A DNA stretch of 64,000 bases from Hafnia paralvei ATCC 29927 (GTDB lineage Bacteria; Pseudomonadota; Gammaproteobacteria; Enterobacterales; Enterobacteriaceae): the NCBI RefSeq assembly GCF_001655005.1, contig NZ_LXET01000010.1:117544-181543 (forward strand). Direction: 5' to 3'. The translations under genes were made by a program, and so were the position numbers. The notes under the pieces are model-generated. The model made no database searches, was not told where the DNA came from, and saw only the letters and a list, made by a program, of their open reading frames with translations. The number at the start of each line of letters is the position of its first letter. Positions within the stretch are counted from its first letter, which is position 1. This document shows, piece after piece, positions 24,721-34,445 of this stretch.

Positions 24721-25572
24721 TTGCTGAAGTCTCGCATTATAACCGCTTTAATTTTGGTGCCAATTGTCATTGCGGCGCTGTTTTTATTACCTCCCGTTGG
24801 TTTTGCGATAGTGACTTTAGTCATATGTATGCTGGCCGCTTGGGAGTGGGGACAACTTGCTGGGTTTACGACAAACTCGCAGCGTATCTGGGGGGCGGTG
24901 ATCTGTGGCTTAGTACTGGCTGCAATGCTGCTTAGCCTGCCTGAATTCAACCGTAGCGTGCATCTTCCGCTCATAGCCGGTTCGCTATGGACAGCCGTTG
25001 TCTGGTGGATTGTTGCGTTGTTACTCGTGTTGTTCTATCCAAAATCTGCAAGCTGGTGGAAGCATTCACGCGTGCTGAAAATTATTTTTGGCGCCGCGAC
25101 GATTATCCCGTTCTTTTGGGGAATGATTGCGCTACGCCAGCATGGCTATGAAACCGATCACTACCAAGGGGCATGGTGGTTGCTGTATGTCATGTTCCTT
25201 GTGTGGGGCGCAGACTCTGGTGCTTACATGTTCGGCAAGCTATTTGGCAAAAATAAGCTGGCACCAAAAGTTTCCCCAGGCAAAACATGGGAAGGTTTTA
25301 TTGGTGGTTTGATCACCTCAGCGCTTATTTCCTGGGGATTTGGTTTGTATGCACCGCTCTCCATAAATCCCAAAACCCTACTGATTTGTTCAATTGTGGC
25401 CGCATTAGTGTCGGTGTTAGGCGATTTGACTGAAAGCATGTTCAAACGCGAGGCCGGTATTAAAGATAGTGGTCATCTGATCCCTGGACATGGTGGTGTT
25501 CTGGATCGTATTGATAGTTTGACTGCGGCAGTACCAGTGTTTGCATGTCTTATGCTGTTAGTGTTTTACTAG
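24721..25572 (+). CDS. cdsA: Phosphatidate cytidylyltransferase
   Basis: A 283-residue inner-membrane enzyme making CDP-diacylglycerol from CTP and phosphatidic acid. It uses a TTG start (TTGCTGAAGTCTCGC) preceded by AGGGGG; the peptide MLKSRIITALILVPIVIAAL matches E. coli CdsA. About eight transmembrane helices, KVSPGKTWEGFIGG, and the C-terminal signature SVLGDLTESMFKREAGIKDS are visible. It lies in the ispU-cdsA-rseP-bamA run. Confidence 0.97.
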   Translation: MLKSRIITALILVPIVIAALFLLPPVGFAIVTLVICMLAAWEWGQLAGFTTNSQRIWGAVICGLVLAAMLLSLPEFNRSVHLPLIAGSLWTAVVWWIVALLLVLFYPKSASWWKHSRVLKIIFGAATIIPFFWGMIALRQHGYETDHYQGAWWLLYVMFLVWGADSGAYMFGKLFGKNKLAPKVSPGKTWEGFIGGLITSALISWGFGLYAPLSINPKTLLICSIVAALVSVLGDLTESMFKREAGIKDSGHLIPGHGGVLDRIDSLTAAVPVFACLMLLVFY

Positions 25573-25597
25573 TCTGCTTGAGACAGGGAGCTTGCCA

Positions 25598-26953
25598 ATG
25601 ACCAATATACTCTGGAGCCTGATTGCGTTTTTAGTGGCGCTTGGGGTGTTGATCACGGTTCATGAATTCGGCCATTTTTGGGTCGCTCGTCGCTGTGGGG
25701 TGAAAGTAGAGCGCTTTTCTATTGGCTTTGGTAAAGCTTTATGGCGACGCATTGACCGCAGTGGAACCGAGTACGTAGTTGCGCTGATCCCACTTGGTGG
25801 CTATGTCAAGATGCTCGATGAGCGGGTAGAGACTGTTGCCCCAGAGTATCGCCACCAAGCGTTTAATAATAAAACGGTTTGGCAGCGAGCAGCGATCGTG
25901 AGCGCAGGGCCTATTGCTAACTTCCTATTTGCCATCGTCGCTTACTGGTTAGTTTTTGTCATCGGAGTCCCCAGTGTTCGTCCGGTTATTGGTGAGATTG
26001 TTCCCCAATCTGTCGCTGCTCAGGCAGATATTTCACCAGGATTGGAACTAAAGTCCGTTGCAGGTATCGAAACGCCTGATTGGGATGCAGTTCGCTTGGC
26101 ACTGGTGGGGAAAATCGGGTCTAAAGAGACGACGGTTGAAGTCGCTCCGTTTGGCAGCGAAAATACGACGCGGAAAACTCTGGATTTAACTCATTGGCAG
26201 TTTGAGCCAGATAAGCAAGATCCGGTTGTTGCGTTGGGTATTATGCCACGTGGGCCACAGATTGAGCCGATTTTAGCTGAAGTTCAGAAGGACTCTGCTG
26301 CTCAGAAAGCGGGTTTGCAAGTCGGCGATAGGATCGTTAAAGTCGATGGTCAGCCATTAAAAAACTGGTTAACTTTCGTTAAGCTGGTTCGCGAAAGCCC
26401 TAACGAAAGCATTGCGGTGGAAGTCGAGCGCAATGGAAATACCCAATCAGTGCATTTAACACCAGACAGTAAATCTGTTGGTGCAGGTAAAATCGAAGGC
26501 TTTGCTGGCGTTGCGCCAAAAGTGATTCCATTACCTGAAGAGTATAAAACGATTCGACAATATGGGCCGTTTATGGCGATTTATCAGGCCAGTGATAAAA
26601 CTTGGCAGTTGATGAAGCTTACGGTCTCTATGATAGGCAAACTAATTACTGGTGATGTAAAGCTGAATAACCTGAGTGGGCCGATTTCGATCGCGCAGGG
26701 CGCAGGGATGTCAGCGGAGTATGGGTTAGTGTATTACCTAATGTTTTTGGCGTTAATCAGCGTCAATTTAGGAATTATTAACCTGTTCCCACTCCCAGTA
26801 CTTGATGGTGGTCACTTGCTCTTCTTAGCGATTGAAAAGCTAAAAGGGGGGCCGGTTTCCGAGCGAGTTCAAGACTTCAGTTACCGCATCGGTTCTATTT
26901 TACTGGTGTTGTTGATGGGGCTTGCACTTTTCAATGATTTCTCGCGCCTTTAA
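25598..26953 (+). CDS. rseP: RseP site-2 intramembrane zinc protease
   Basis: A 451-residue inner-membrane metalloprotease that cleaves RseA after DegS, releasing sigma-E, and clears signal peptides. The zinc motif HEFGH is at residues 22-26 in the first transmembrane segment, and the third metal ligand lies in NLFPLPVLDGGHLLF near residue 400. Two PDZ domains (about 125-220 and 225-310) lie in the periplasm between. The start at ATG 25598 aligns with E. coli; a TTG six bases earlier is in frame. Confidence 0.97.
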   Translation: MTNILWSLIAFLVALGVLITVHEFGHFWVARRCGVKVERFSIGFGKALWRRIDRSGTEYVVALIPLGGYVKMLDERVETVAPEYRHQAFNNKTVWQRAAIVSAGPIANFLFAIVAYWLVFVIGVPSVRPVIGEIVPQSVAAQADISPGLELKSVAGIETPDWDAVRLALVGKIGSKETTVEVAPFGSENTTRKTLDLTHWQFEPDKQDPVVALGIMPRGPQIEPILAEVQKDSAAQKAGLQVGDRIVKVDGQPLKNWLTFVKLVRESPNESIAVEVERNGNTQSVHLTPDSKSVGAGKIEGFAGVAPKVIPLPEEYKTIRQYGPFMAIYQASDKTWQLMKLTVSMIGKLITGDVKLNNLSGPISIAQGAGMSAEYGLVYYLMFLALISVNLGIINLFPLPVLDGGHLLFLAIEKLKGGPVSERVQDFSYRIGSILLVLLMGLALFNDFSRL

Positions 26954-26990
26954 GGGACGGGATTTAGGTTAGGAAGAACGCATAACAACG

Positions 26991-29378
26991 ATGGCGATGA
27001 AAAAGTTGCTCATAGCGTCGCTGCTGTTTGGCAGCGCAACCGTATACGGTGCAGATGGATTCGTAGTGAAAAATATTCATTTCGAAGGCCTGCAGCGGGT
27101 CGCCGTCGGTGCGGCGTTACTTAACATGCCGGTTCGCGTTGGCGATACCGTCAGCGATGAAGATCTCAGTAACACTATTCGCGCATTATATGCGACCGGC
27201 AACTTCGAAGATGTTCGGGTGCTGCGTGATGGTGATAACTTGATCGTGCAGGTTAAGGAACGTCCTACGATCGCGAGTATTACCTTTTCGGGTAACAAGT
27301 CTGTAAAAGACGACATGCTGAAGCAGAACCTTGAGGCTTCTGGCGTGCGTGTAGGCGAAGCTCTGGACCGTACAATGCTTTCCAGCATTGAAAAAGGTTT
27401 GGAAGATTTCTACTACAGCGTCGGTAAATACAGTGCGTCGGTTAAAGCGGTGGTTACCCCTCTGCCACGTAACCGTGTTGACTTGAAACTGGTCTTTACC
27501 GAAGGTAAATCCGCTCAGATTCAGCAAATCAATATCGTGGGGAACCATGCGTTCACCTCTGAAGAATTGATTGCTCGTTTCCAACTGCGCGACGAAGTTC
27601 CTTGGTGGAACTTGGTTGGTGACCGTAAATATCAAAAACAAAAACTTTCGGGCGACCTCGAAACACTGAGAAGTTTCTATTTGGATCGTGGCTATGCTCG
27701 CTTCAATATTGATTCGACTCAGGTCAGCTTAACGCCAGATAAGAAAGGCATCTATATCACCATTAACATTACCGAAGGCGATCAGTACAAACTGACCGGC
27801 GTTGAAGTCAACGGTAATATGGCTGGATACAGTACTGATATCAATCGCTTGACTACAATTGAACCAGGCGAGCTGTATAACGGTGCGAAAGTGACCAAGA
27901 TGGAGGATGACGTTAAGAAACTCCTCGGTCGTTATGGTTATGCTTATCCTAAAGTTCAGACTCAGCCTGAAATCAACGATGCGGATAAAACCGTTAAGTT
28001 GCATATGAACGTAGACGCGGGTAACCGTTACTACGTACGTAATATCAAGTTTGTCGGTAATGACACAAGCAAAGACTCTGTTTTGCGCCGTGAAATGCGT
28101 CAGATGGAAGGTGCGTGGCTGGGTAGCGACTTAGTTGATCAAGGCAAAGAACGTTTGAACCGTACCGGTTACTTTGAAACCGTTGATGTTGATACACAAC
28201 GCGTTCCAGGTGCACCGGATCAGGTCGATGTGACTTACAAAGTGAAAGAACGTAATACCGGTACTTTCAACTTTGGTGTTGGTTTCGGTACTGAAAGTGG
28301 TGTCAGCTTCCAAGTCGGTGTTCAGCAGGAAAACTGGTTGGGTACAGGTAATACCGTTGGTATTAGTGGTACCAAGAACGATTACCAGACCTATGCTGAA
28401 CTCTCGATGACCAACCCGTACTTCACGGTTGATGGTGTCAGCTTGGGCGGTCGTATTTTCTATAACGACTTTAAAGCTGATGATGCGGATCTGTCTGACT
28501 ATACCAACAGCAGCTATGGCCTTGATGGTACCTTAGGGTTCCCAATCAACGAAAATAACTCGCTGCGTACTGGTTTAGGTTATGTCCATAACTCCCTGTC
28601 TGACATGCAGCCACAGGTTGCGATGTGGCGTTACTTGAAGTCTGTTGGCCAGAATCCTAATGATACGGATAAGGCTGACTACACGGCAGATGACTTCACA
28701 TGGTCTCTGGGGTGGACGTACAACAACGTTGACCGCGGCTTCTTCCCAACTCAGGGTACGAAGGCTTCTCTAAACGGTAAGGTGACGATTCCAGGCTCCG
28801 ATAACGAGTACTACAAACTCACCTTCGATAGCCAAAGCTATCTACCGCTGGATGATGATCGTTCTTGGGTCGTGATGGGACGTTCTCGCTTAGGTTACGG
28901 TGACGGGCTTGGCGGTAAAGAGATGCCATTCTATGAAAACTTCTATGCCGGTGGTTCTAGCTCGGTACGTGGTTTCCAATCGAATAACATCGGTCCTAAA
29001 GCCGTTTATCTGAATCCTAATGGTTCTGTTGATCAGAGCAAAACGAGTGATGATGATGCCGTGGGCGGTAACGCGATGGCTGTGGCCAGTGTTGAGCTGA
29101 TCACTCCAACGCCGTTCGTTGGCGAGAAATATGCTAACTCTCTGCGTACTTCAATCTTTATGGATGCCGGTACCGTTTGGGATACTAATTGGGATAAGAG
29201 CGCTTATCCTAATCAGCCAGATTATAGCGATCCAAGCAATATTCGTGTTTCTGCTGGTCTGGCTCTGCAGTGGATGTCTCCACTGGGTCCATTGGTATTC
29301 TCGTACGCGCAACCAGTTAAGAAATACGACGGTGATAAAGCGGAACAGTTCCAGTTTAACATCGGTAAGACTTGGTAA
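26991..29378 (+). CDS. bamA: Outer membrane protein assembly factor BamA
   Basis: A 795-residue Omp85 protein, core of the BAM complex that inserts beta-barrel proteins. The signal peptide MAMKKLLIASLLFGSATVYG is followed by five POTRA domains (about residues 21-420) and a 16-strand barrel with the VRGFQ motif of loop 6 and a C-terminal KTW. It is about 15 residues shorter than E. coli BamA (810); the difference is mainly in the surface loop after VRGF, where the two cysteines of the E. coli loop are absent. It sits between rseP and skp, as usual. Confidence 0.98.
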   Translation: MAMKKLLIASLLFGSATVYGADGFVVKNIHFEGLQRVAVGAALLNMPVRVGDTVSDEDLSNTIRALYATGNFEDVRVLRDGDNLIVQVKERPTIASITFSGNKSVKDDMLKQNLEASGVRVGEALDRTMLSSIEKGLEDFYYSVGKYSASVKAVVTPLPRNRVDLKLVFTEGKSAQIQQINIVGNHAFTSEELIARFQLRDEVPWWNLVGDRKYQKQKLSGDLETLRSFYLDRGYARFNIDSTQVSLTPDKKGIYITINITEGDQYKLTGVEVNGNMAGYSTDINRLTTIEPGELYNGAKVTKMEDDVKKLLGRYGYAYPKVQTQPEINDADKTVKLHMNVDAGNRYYVRNIKFVGNDTSKDSVLRREMRQMEGAWLGSDLVDQGKERLNRTGYFETVDVDTQRVPGAPDQVDVTYKVKERNTGTFNFGVGFGTESGVSFQVGVQQENWLGTGNTVGISGTKNDYQTYAELSMTNPYFTVDGVSLGGRIFYNDFKADDADLSDYTNSSYGLDGTLGFPINENNSLRTGLGYVHNSLSDMQPQVAMWRYLKSVGQNPNDTDKADYTADDFTWSLGWTYNNVDRGFFPTQGTKASLNGKVTIPGSDNEYYKLTFDSQSYLPLDDDRSWVVMGRSRLGYGDGLGGKEMPFYENFYAGGSSSVRGFQSNNIGPKAVYLNPNGSVDQSKTSDDDAVGGNAMAVASVELITPTPFVGEKYANSLRTSIFMDAGTVWDTNWDKSAYPNQPDYSDPSNIRVSAGLALQWMSPLGPLVFSYAQPVKKYDGDKAEQFQFNIGKTW

Positions 29379-29552
29379 TAAGCTACTCTATAAAAGCTAC
29401 TGTATAAGGTATGGGGATACGTCCTCATACCATAATGCATAAGTTCCACTCAGAGCGTTCTTTTATAATGGACGTTGTGAGAGACACTATGGGTCGGTGC
29501 CTATGCGGTATACGTGTCGTCGACACATATGGGTGATGGTAAGGAGTCTAAA

Positions 29553-30050
29553 TTGAAAAAGTGGTTATATGCGGCAGGTCTGGGCATGGCATTAGCGGTT
29601 TCTGCTAACGTACAAGCTGCTGATAAGATTGCAATTGTTAACGTATCCAGCATCTTCCAGCAGTTGCCACAGCGTGCAACCGTTGCTAAGCAACTGGAGA
29701 ATGAGTTCAAGAGCCGCGCAACTGAACTGCAGAGCCAAGAACGTGATCTGCAGTCTAAAATGCAAAAACTGCAACGTGACGGTTCTACAATGAAAGCCAG
29801 CGATCGTACCAAGATGGAAAAAGACATCATGGCACAACGTGATGCTTTCTCTCAGAAAGCACAGGCTTTTGAGCAGGATAATCGTCGCCGTCAGGCTGAA
29901 GAACGTAATAAGCTGTTGAGCCGCATTCAGGATGCTGTTCGTACCGTTGCTAAAGACAAAGGCTACGATCTGGTTATTGATGCAAATGCTGTCGCTTATG
30001 CTGATTCTTCCAATGACATCACTGCACAAGTGCTGAAACAGGTTAAATAA
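29553..30050 (+). CDS. skp: Periplasmic chaperone Skp
   Basis: A 165-residue trimeric chaperone that holds unfolded outer-membrane proteins. The start was set at TTG 29553 because an AAGGAG box lies six bases upstream and the peptide then begins with a normal signal sequence (KKWLYAAGLGMALAVSANVQA, cleavage before ADK). The long middle (residues 45-120) is charged coiled coil forming the tentacles. E. coli skp also uses a non-ATG start. It lies between bamA and lpxD. Confidence 0.95.
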   Translation: MKKWLYAAGLGMALAVSANVQAADKIAIVNVSSIFQQLPQRATVAKQLENEFKSRATELQSQERDLQSKMQKLQRDGSTMKASDRTKMEKDIMAQRDAFSQKAQAFEQDNRRRQAEERNKLLSRIQDAVRTVAKDKGYDLVIDANAVAYADSSNDITAQVLKQVK

Positions 30051-30053
30051 GGC

Positions 30054-31076
30054 ATGGCTTCAATTCGACTTGCTGACCTTGCTCAGCAGTTGAATGCAGA
30101 GCTTCACGGTGATGGCGATATCGTCATCACCGGCGTTGCTTCTATGCATTCAGCAAAATCGCACCAAATCACTTTTTTATCTAACAGCCGCTACCGTGAA
30201 CAATTAGCTGCTTGCAATGCAGGCGCTGTGGTGTTGACTGAAGCGGATCTGCCTTTCTGTACATCAGCAGCACTGGTGGTAAGAAATCCTTACCTGACCT
30301 ATGCATTGATGGCACAGATTATGGATACAACCCCTGCTCCGGCAAAAGATATTGCGCCGAGTGCGGTGATCGATGTGACGGCTCAGCTAGGCAACAATGT
30401 TTCTGTTGGTGCCAATGCGGTGATTGAAGAAGGCGTTGTTTTAGGCGACAACGTTATCATCGGTGCAGGCTGTTTTGTTGGTAAATTTACCAAAATTGGT
30501 TCCGGCACGCGTTTATGGGCCAACGTTAGCGTTTATCATCAAATTGACATTGGTGAGAATTGTCTGATTCAGTCAGGAACAGTTATCGGCGCTGATGGTT
30601 TTGGTTATGCTAACGATCGCGGTAATTGGATTAAAATCCCTCAGCTTGGCACGGTGCGTATCGGCGATCGCGTTGAGATCGGTGCCTGTACCACGATAGA
30701 TCGTGGAGCATTAGATGATACGATTATCGGTAACGGTGTAATTATCGACAATCAATGCCAGATTGCGCATAACGTTATGATTGGCGACAATACAGCGGTG
30801 GCTGGTGGTGTTATCATGGCCGGCAGTCTTAAGATTGGTCGCTATTGCCAAATTGGCGGTGCAAGTGTGATTAATGGTCACATGGAAATTTGCGACAAAG
30901 CTGTGGTAACTGGAATGGGTATGGTGATGCGTCCTATCACTGAACCTGGCATTTATTCCTCTGGTATTCCGCTGCAACCCAACAAGGCATGGCGTAAAAC
31001 GGCAGCTCTAGTGATGAATATTGATGAAATCAATAAGCGTCTGAAAGCCGTGGAAAAGAAAGTCAATAATGACTAA
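30054..31076 (+). CDS. lpxD: UDP-3-O-(3-hydroxyacyl)glucosamine N-acyltransferase
   Basis: A 340-residue trimeric acyltransferase adding the N-linked hydroxyacyl chain in lipid A synthesis. An N-terminal uridine-binding domain (about 1-100) is followed by left-handed beta-helix hexapeptides (IGAGCFVGKFTKIGSG and so on); the catalytic histidine lies in DNQCQIAHNVMIGDN near residue 239. The ATG is three bases after the skp stop. An ERIC element separates it from fabZ. Confidence 0.97.
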   Translation: MASIRLADLAQQLNAELHGDGDIVITGVASMHSAKSHQITFLSNSRYREQLAACNAGAVVLTEADLPFCTSAALVVRNPYLTYALMAQIMDTTPAPAKDIAPSAVIDVTAQLGNNVSVGANAVIEEGVVLGDNVIIGAGCFVGKFTKIGSGTRLWANVSVYHQIDIGENCLIQSGTVIGADGFGYANDRGNWIKIPQLGTVRIGDRVEIGACTTIDRGALDDTIIGNGVIIDNQCQIAHNVMIGDNTAVAGGVIMAGSLKIGRYCQIGGASVINGHMEICDKAVVTGMGMVMRPITEPGIYSSGIPLQPNKAWRKTAALVMNIDEINKRLKAVEKKVNND

Positions 31077-31140
31077 CGACTAAAGCTATGCCTTTGTCAG
31101 TGAATACAAATTCCTGGCATTTATCCTGTTTTACTGGGTA

Positions 31141-31267
31141 TATACCCAAATAATTCGAGTTGTATTGAAGGCGGCAAGTGAGTGAATCACGATGAGCTTA
31201 CCCGAGTAAGTGATTCGGATAAGTGAACGTAGCCAACAAAAATGCAGCTCGAAGTATGACGGGGATA
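31141..31267 (+). repeat. ERIC-type repeat, full 127 bp
   Basis: It starts TATACCCAAATAATTCGAGT, continues GAAGGCGGCAAGTGAGTGAA, has the central palindrome TGAGCTTACCCGAGTAAGTG, and ends GCAGCTCGAAGTATGACGGG. These are the landmarks of ERIC (IRU) elements at full length. It lies between lpxD and fabZ, within what is normally a continuous operon. Confidence 0.9.
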
Positions 31268-31357
31268 AAACGATTTGCGGCCTGCATCATTGTCCTTTGC
31301 TGACGTGAGGCGGGCCGTGTTGTTGATGACAATTAGTTTTCCTACAGGAAGAGTATT

Positions 31358-31813
31358 TTGACTACTGACACTCATACTCTCAATATTTCCGAGATTTTAG
31401 AGTTACTGCCGCACCGTTTTCCGTTCCTCTTAGTGGATCGTGTTCTGGATTTCGAAGAAGGTAAATTCCTGCGCGCAGTGAAAAACGTGACTTTTAACGA
31501 GCCGTTCTTTCAGGGCCACTTCCCTGGTAAGCCTATTTTCCCTGGTGTTTTAATTCTGGAAGCGATGGCTCAGGCCACCGGTATTCTGGCATTCAAAAGC
31601 GTCGGTAAATTGGAACCAGGTGAGCTCTATTATTTTGCTGGTATTGATGATGCTCGCTTTAAACGCCCAGTTCAACCGGGTGACCAGATGATTCTGGAAG
31701 TTGAATTCCTCAAAGAGCGCCGCGGCGTAGCTCGCTTTAACGGTGTTGCCAAAGTTGATGGTAAGATTGTTTGCGAAGCTTCAATGATGTGTGCCCGTAG
31801 CCGGGAGGCCTAA
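31358..31813 (+). CDS. fabZ: 3-hydroxyacyl-[acyl-carrier-protein] dehydratase FabZ
   Basis: A 151-residue hot-dog-fold dehydratase of fatty acid elongation. It uses a TTG start after AGGAAGAG, as E. coli fabZ does. Catalytic His54 and Glu68 are in GHFPGKPIFPGVLILEAMAQ. Length equals E. coli. It competes with LpxA for the same hydroxymyristoyl-ACP, and lpxA follows three bases later. Confidence 0.97.
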   Translation: MTTDTHTLNISEILELLPHRFPFLLVDRVLDFEEGKFLRAVKNVTFNEPFFQGHFPGKPIFPGVLILEAMAQATGILAFKSVGKLEPGELYYFAGIDDARFKRPVQPGDQMILEVEFLKERRGVARFNGVAKVDGKIVCEASMMCARSREA

Positions 31814-31816
31814 TAC

Positions 31817-32605
31817 GTGATTGACCCAACCGCCTTTATCCATCCAAGTGCCATCGTTGAAGACGGCGCAGTCATTGGAGCCGGTGTTCATATTGGCCCG
31901 TTTTGCTATATCGGCTCCCAAGTGGAAATCGGCGAAGGTACCGTGCTGAAGTCCCACGTCGTCGTCAATGGCATAACTAAAATTGGCCGCGATAACGAGA
32001 TCTATCAGTTTGCCTCTATTGGCGAAGTGAATCAGGATCTGAAATATGCTGGCGAACCAACCCGCGTAGAAATCGGCGATCGTAACCGTATTCGCGAGAG
32101 CGTCACTATTCATCGTGGTACTGCGCAGGGCGGTAACCTGACGAAAGTGGGTAGCGATAACTTGCTGATGATCAATGCGCACATTGCGCATGACTGTGTG
32201 ATCGGCAATCGTTGTATCTTCGCTAACAACGCTACGTTAGGTGGTCATGTTACGGTTGACGATTTTGCCATCATCGGCGGAATGACGGCGGTTCACCAGT
32301 TCTGTGTTATTGGTGCTCATGTCATGGTGGGCGGCTGTTCTGGCGTTGCTCAAGATGTGCCTCCGTATGTTATCGCTCAAGGTAACCACGCTACACCGTT
32401 TGGCCTCAATATTGAGGGGCTGAAACGCCGTGGTTTCGATAAAGAGTCTCTACACGCGATCCGTAATGCGTACAAGATCCTTTATCGTAGTGGTAAGACA
32501 CTGGAAGAGGCTAAGCCAGAAATTGCCGAGTTGGCTCAACAGCATGCCGCTGTGCAGCTGTTCGTTGATTTCTTTGAGCGTTCTACGCGCGGCATTATTC
32601 GCTAA
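31817..32605 (+). CDS. lpxA: UDP-N-acetylglucosamine acyltransferase LpxA
   Basis: A 262-residue trimeric enzyme that starts lipid A synthesis by 3-O-acylating UDP-GlcNAc. GTG start (GTGATTGACCCAACC) with a GGGAGG box inside the end of fabZ. Left-handed beta-helix hexapeptides run from residue 5 to about 180; the catalytic histidine (residue 125 region) is in NAHIAHDCVIGNRC, with IIGGMTAVHQFCVIG following. Length equals E. coli. Confidence 0.98.
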   Translation: MIDPTAFIHPSAIVEDGAVIGAGVHIGPFCYIGSQVEIGEGTVLKSHVVVNGITKIGRDNEIYQFASIGEVNQDLKYAGEPTRVEIGDRNRIRESVTIHRGTAQGGNLTKVGSDNLLMINAHIAHDCVIGNRCIFANNATLGGHVTVDDFAIIGGMTAVHQFCVIGAHVMVGGCSGVAQDVPPYVIAQGNHATPFGLNIEGLKRRGFDKESLHAIRNAYKILYRSGKTLEEAKPEIAELAQQHAAVQLFVDFFERSTRGIIR

Positions 32606-32608
32606 GCT

Positions 32609-33799
32609 ATGACGTTATCTCAGAACGCCTCTGACTCATTGCCAGCGGATCGCCACTCGCGGCCGCTGACAATCGGTTTGGTCGCCGGGGAAACCTCCGG
32701 CGATATTCTTGGCGCGGGGTTAATCCGTGCCTTGAAATCCCGCCATCCTAATGCTCGCTTTGTAGGCGTCGCAGGACCTTTAATGCAAGCCGAAGGCTGT
32801 GAAGCTTGGTTTGAAATGGAAGAGCTGGCGGTGATGGGGATTGTTGAAGTCCTCGAACGTCTGCCTCGCCTATTAAAAATCCGTCGTGAGCTAACACAGC
32901 GCTTTAGCGAACTAAAGCCCGATGTGTTCGTTGGTATTGATGCACCTGATTTCAATATCACGTTAGAAGGGCGTTTAAAGCAGCGCGGTATTAGAACGAT
33001 TCATTATGTCAGCCCTTCTGTTTGGGCATGGCGCCAGAAGCGTGTTTTCAAAATTGGTAAAGCAACGGATTTAGTGCTGGCATTTTTACCTTTTGAAAAA
33101 GCGTTTTATGACAAATTCAATGTTCCTTGTCGCTTCATCGGTCATACCATGGCGGACGCCATGCCGCTTAACCCTGATAAGCAAGCCGCGCGTCAAGCAT
33201 TGGGAATAGCCCCAGATGCCTTGTGCCTCGCGTTGTTACCGGGAAGTCGCAGTGCTGAAGTGGAAATGCTGAGCGCTGACTTCTTGAAAACAGCGATGAT
33301 TTTGCGAGAGAAATATCCTGCGTTAGAGATCGTCGTGCCTTTGGTTAATGCGAAGCGCCGTGAGCAGTTTGAGCGCATTAAGGCTGAGGTAGCACCTGAC
33401 TTAACTGCGCATCTGCTGGATGGTCAAGCCCGTAATGCGATGTACGCTAGCGATGCAGCTTTGCTGGCATCGGGTACCGCGGCGTTAGAGTGCATGCTAG
33501 CTAAATGTCCTATGGTGGTGGGTTATCGAATGAAGCCTTTCACCTTTTGGCTGGCTGAGCGCTTAGTGAAAACCGACTATGTTTCTCTGCCTAATCTGCT
33601 GGCACGCCGTGAACTGGTTCAAGAGTTGTTACAGCATGACTGCCAGCCAGATAAATTGGCTGCGGCATTACTGCCATTGCTTGAGGGTGGTGAGTCCACC
33701 AAAGCTTTGCAGAAGACCTTCCTCGAATTGCATCAAAGTATCCGCTGTGGCGCTGATGAACAAGCTGCCGATGCGGTGCTGTCATTGGTCAATCAATAA
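32609..33799 (+). CDS. lpxB: Lipid-A-disaccharide synthase LpxB
   Basis: A 396-residue GT-B glycosyltransferase (family GT19) joining UDP-diacylglucosamine and lipid X to the lipid A disaccharide at the inner membrane surface. Motifs: LVAGETSGDILGAGLI at the N-terminus, HYVSPSVWAWRQKRV, LLPGSRSAEVE and LASGTAALECML. It is 14 residues longer than the E. coli protein (382), mostly at the N-terminus. It is three bases after lpxA. Confidence 0.97.
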   Translation: MTLSQNASDSLPADRHSRPLTIGLVAGETSGDILGAGLIRALKSRHPNARFVGVAGPLMQAEGCEAWFEMEELAVMGIVEVLERLPRLLKIRRELTQRFSELKPDVFVGIDAPDFNITLEGRLKQRGIRTIHYVSPSVWAWRQKRVFKIGKATDLVLAFLPFEKAFYDKFNVPCRFIGHTMADAMPLNPDKQAARQALGIAPDALCLALLPGSRSAEVEMLSADFLKTAMILREKYPALEIVVPLVNAKRREQFERIKAEVAPDLTAHLLDGQARNAMYASDAALLASGTAALECMLAKCPMVVGYRMKPFTFWLAERLVKTDYVSLPNLLARRELVQELLQHDCQPDKLAAALLPLLEGGESTKALQKTFLELHQSIRCGADEQAADAVLSLVNQ

Positions 33800-33826
33800 G
33801 CTAGTCAATCAATGGGCCGTAATTCA

Positions 33827-34435
33827 ATGAGTGCCAATTTAATTAATGACATTTTTGTCTATCCATCTGCACAGTTTATTGCTGGTGTTGATGAGGTCGG
33901 GCGTGGCCCTTTGGTTGGTGCGGTAGTCACCGCTGCGGTTATTCTCGATCCTGCTCGTCCGATTATTGGCTTGGCTGATTCGAAAAAGCTAAGTGAAAAG
34001 CGCCGGAATGCGCTGTATGAAGAAATTGTTGAGAAAGCCTTGAGCTGGAGCTTAGGCCGTGCGGAACCGCATGAGATAGATGAGTTAAATATTTTGCATG
34101 CGACCATGCTGGCCATGCAAAGAGCCGTCGCGGGGTTATCCGTTGAACCCGATTATGTACTGATCGATGGTAACCGATGCCCTAAACTGCCAATGGCCTC
34201 TCAAGCTGTCGTGAAAGGCGATAGTCGGGTTGCAGAGATTAGCGCGGCGTCCATTTTGGCTAAGGTCACACGCGATCGCGAAATGGAAGTTTTAGATGCG
34301 CAATTTCCTGAATATGGATTTGCCCAGCACAAAGGTTATCCAACCGCTTTTCATCTTGAGCGTTTGGCCCAGTTAGGCGCAACAGTGCATCATCGCCGTA
34401 GTTTTGGGCCGGTTAAACGTGTTCTTGGAATCTGA
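33827..34435 (+). CDS. rnhB: Ribonuclease HII
   Basis: A 202-residue RNase HII that nicks at single ribonucleotides in DNA. Catalytic acidic residues are in GVDEVGRGPLVGAVV, LIDGNRCPKLP and KGDSRVAEISAASILAKVTRD. The ATG at 33827 was preferred to one five codons upstream (33812); neither has a strong ribosome site and the first residues are not conserved. It lies between lpxB and dnaE. Confidence 0.95.
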   Translation: MSANLINDIFVYPSAQFIAGVDEVGRGPLVGAVVTAAVILDPARPIIGLADSKKLSEKRRNALYEEIVEKALSWSLGRAEPHEIDELNILHATMLAMQRAVAGLSVEPDYVLIDGNRCPKLPMASQAVVKGDSRVAEISAASILAKVTRDREMEVLDAQFPEYGFAQHKGYPTAFHLERLAQLGATVHHRRSFGPVKRVLGI

Positions 34436-34445
34436 TTGAAACCTC

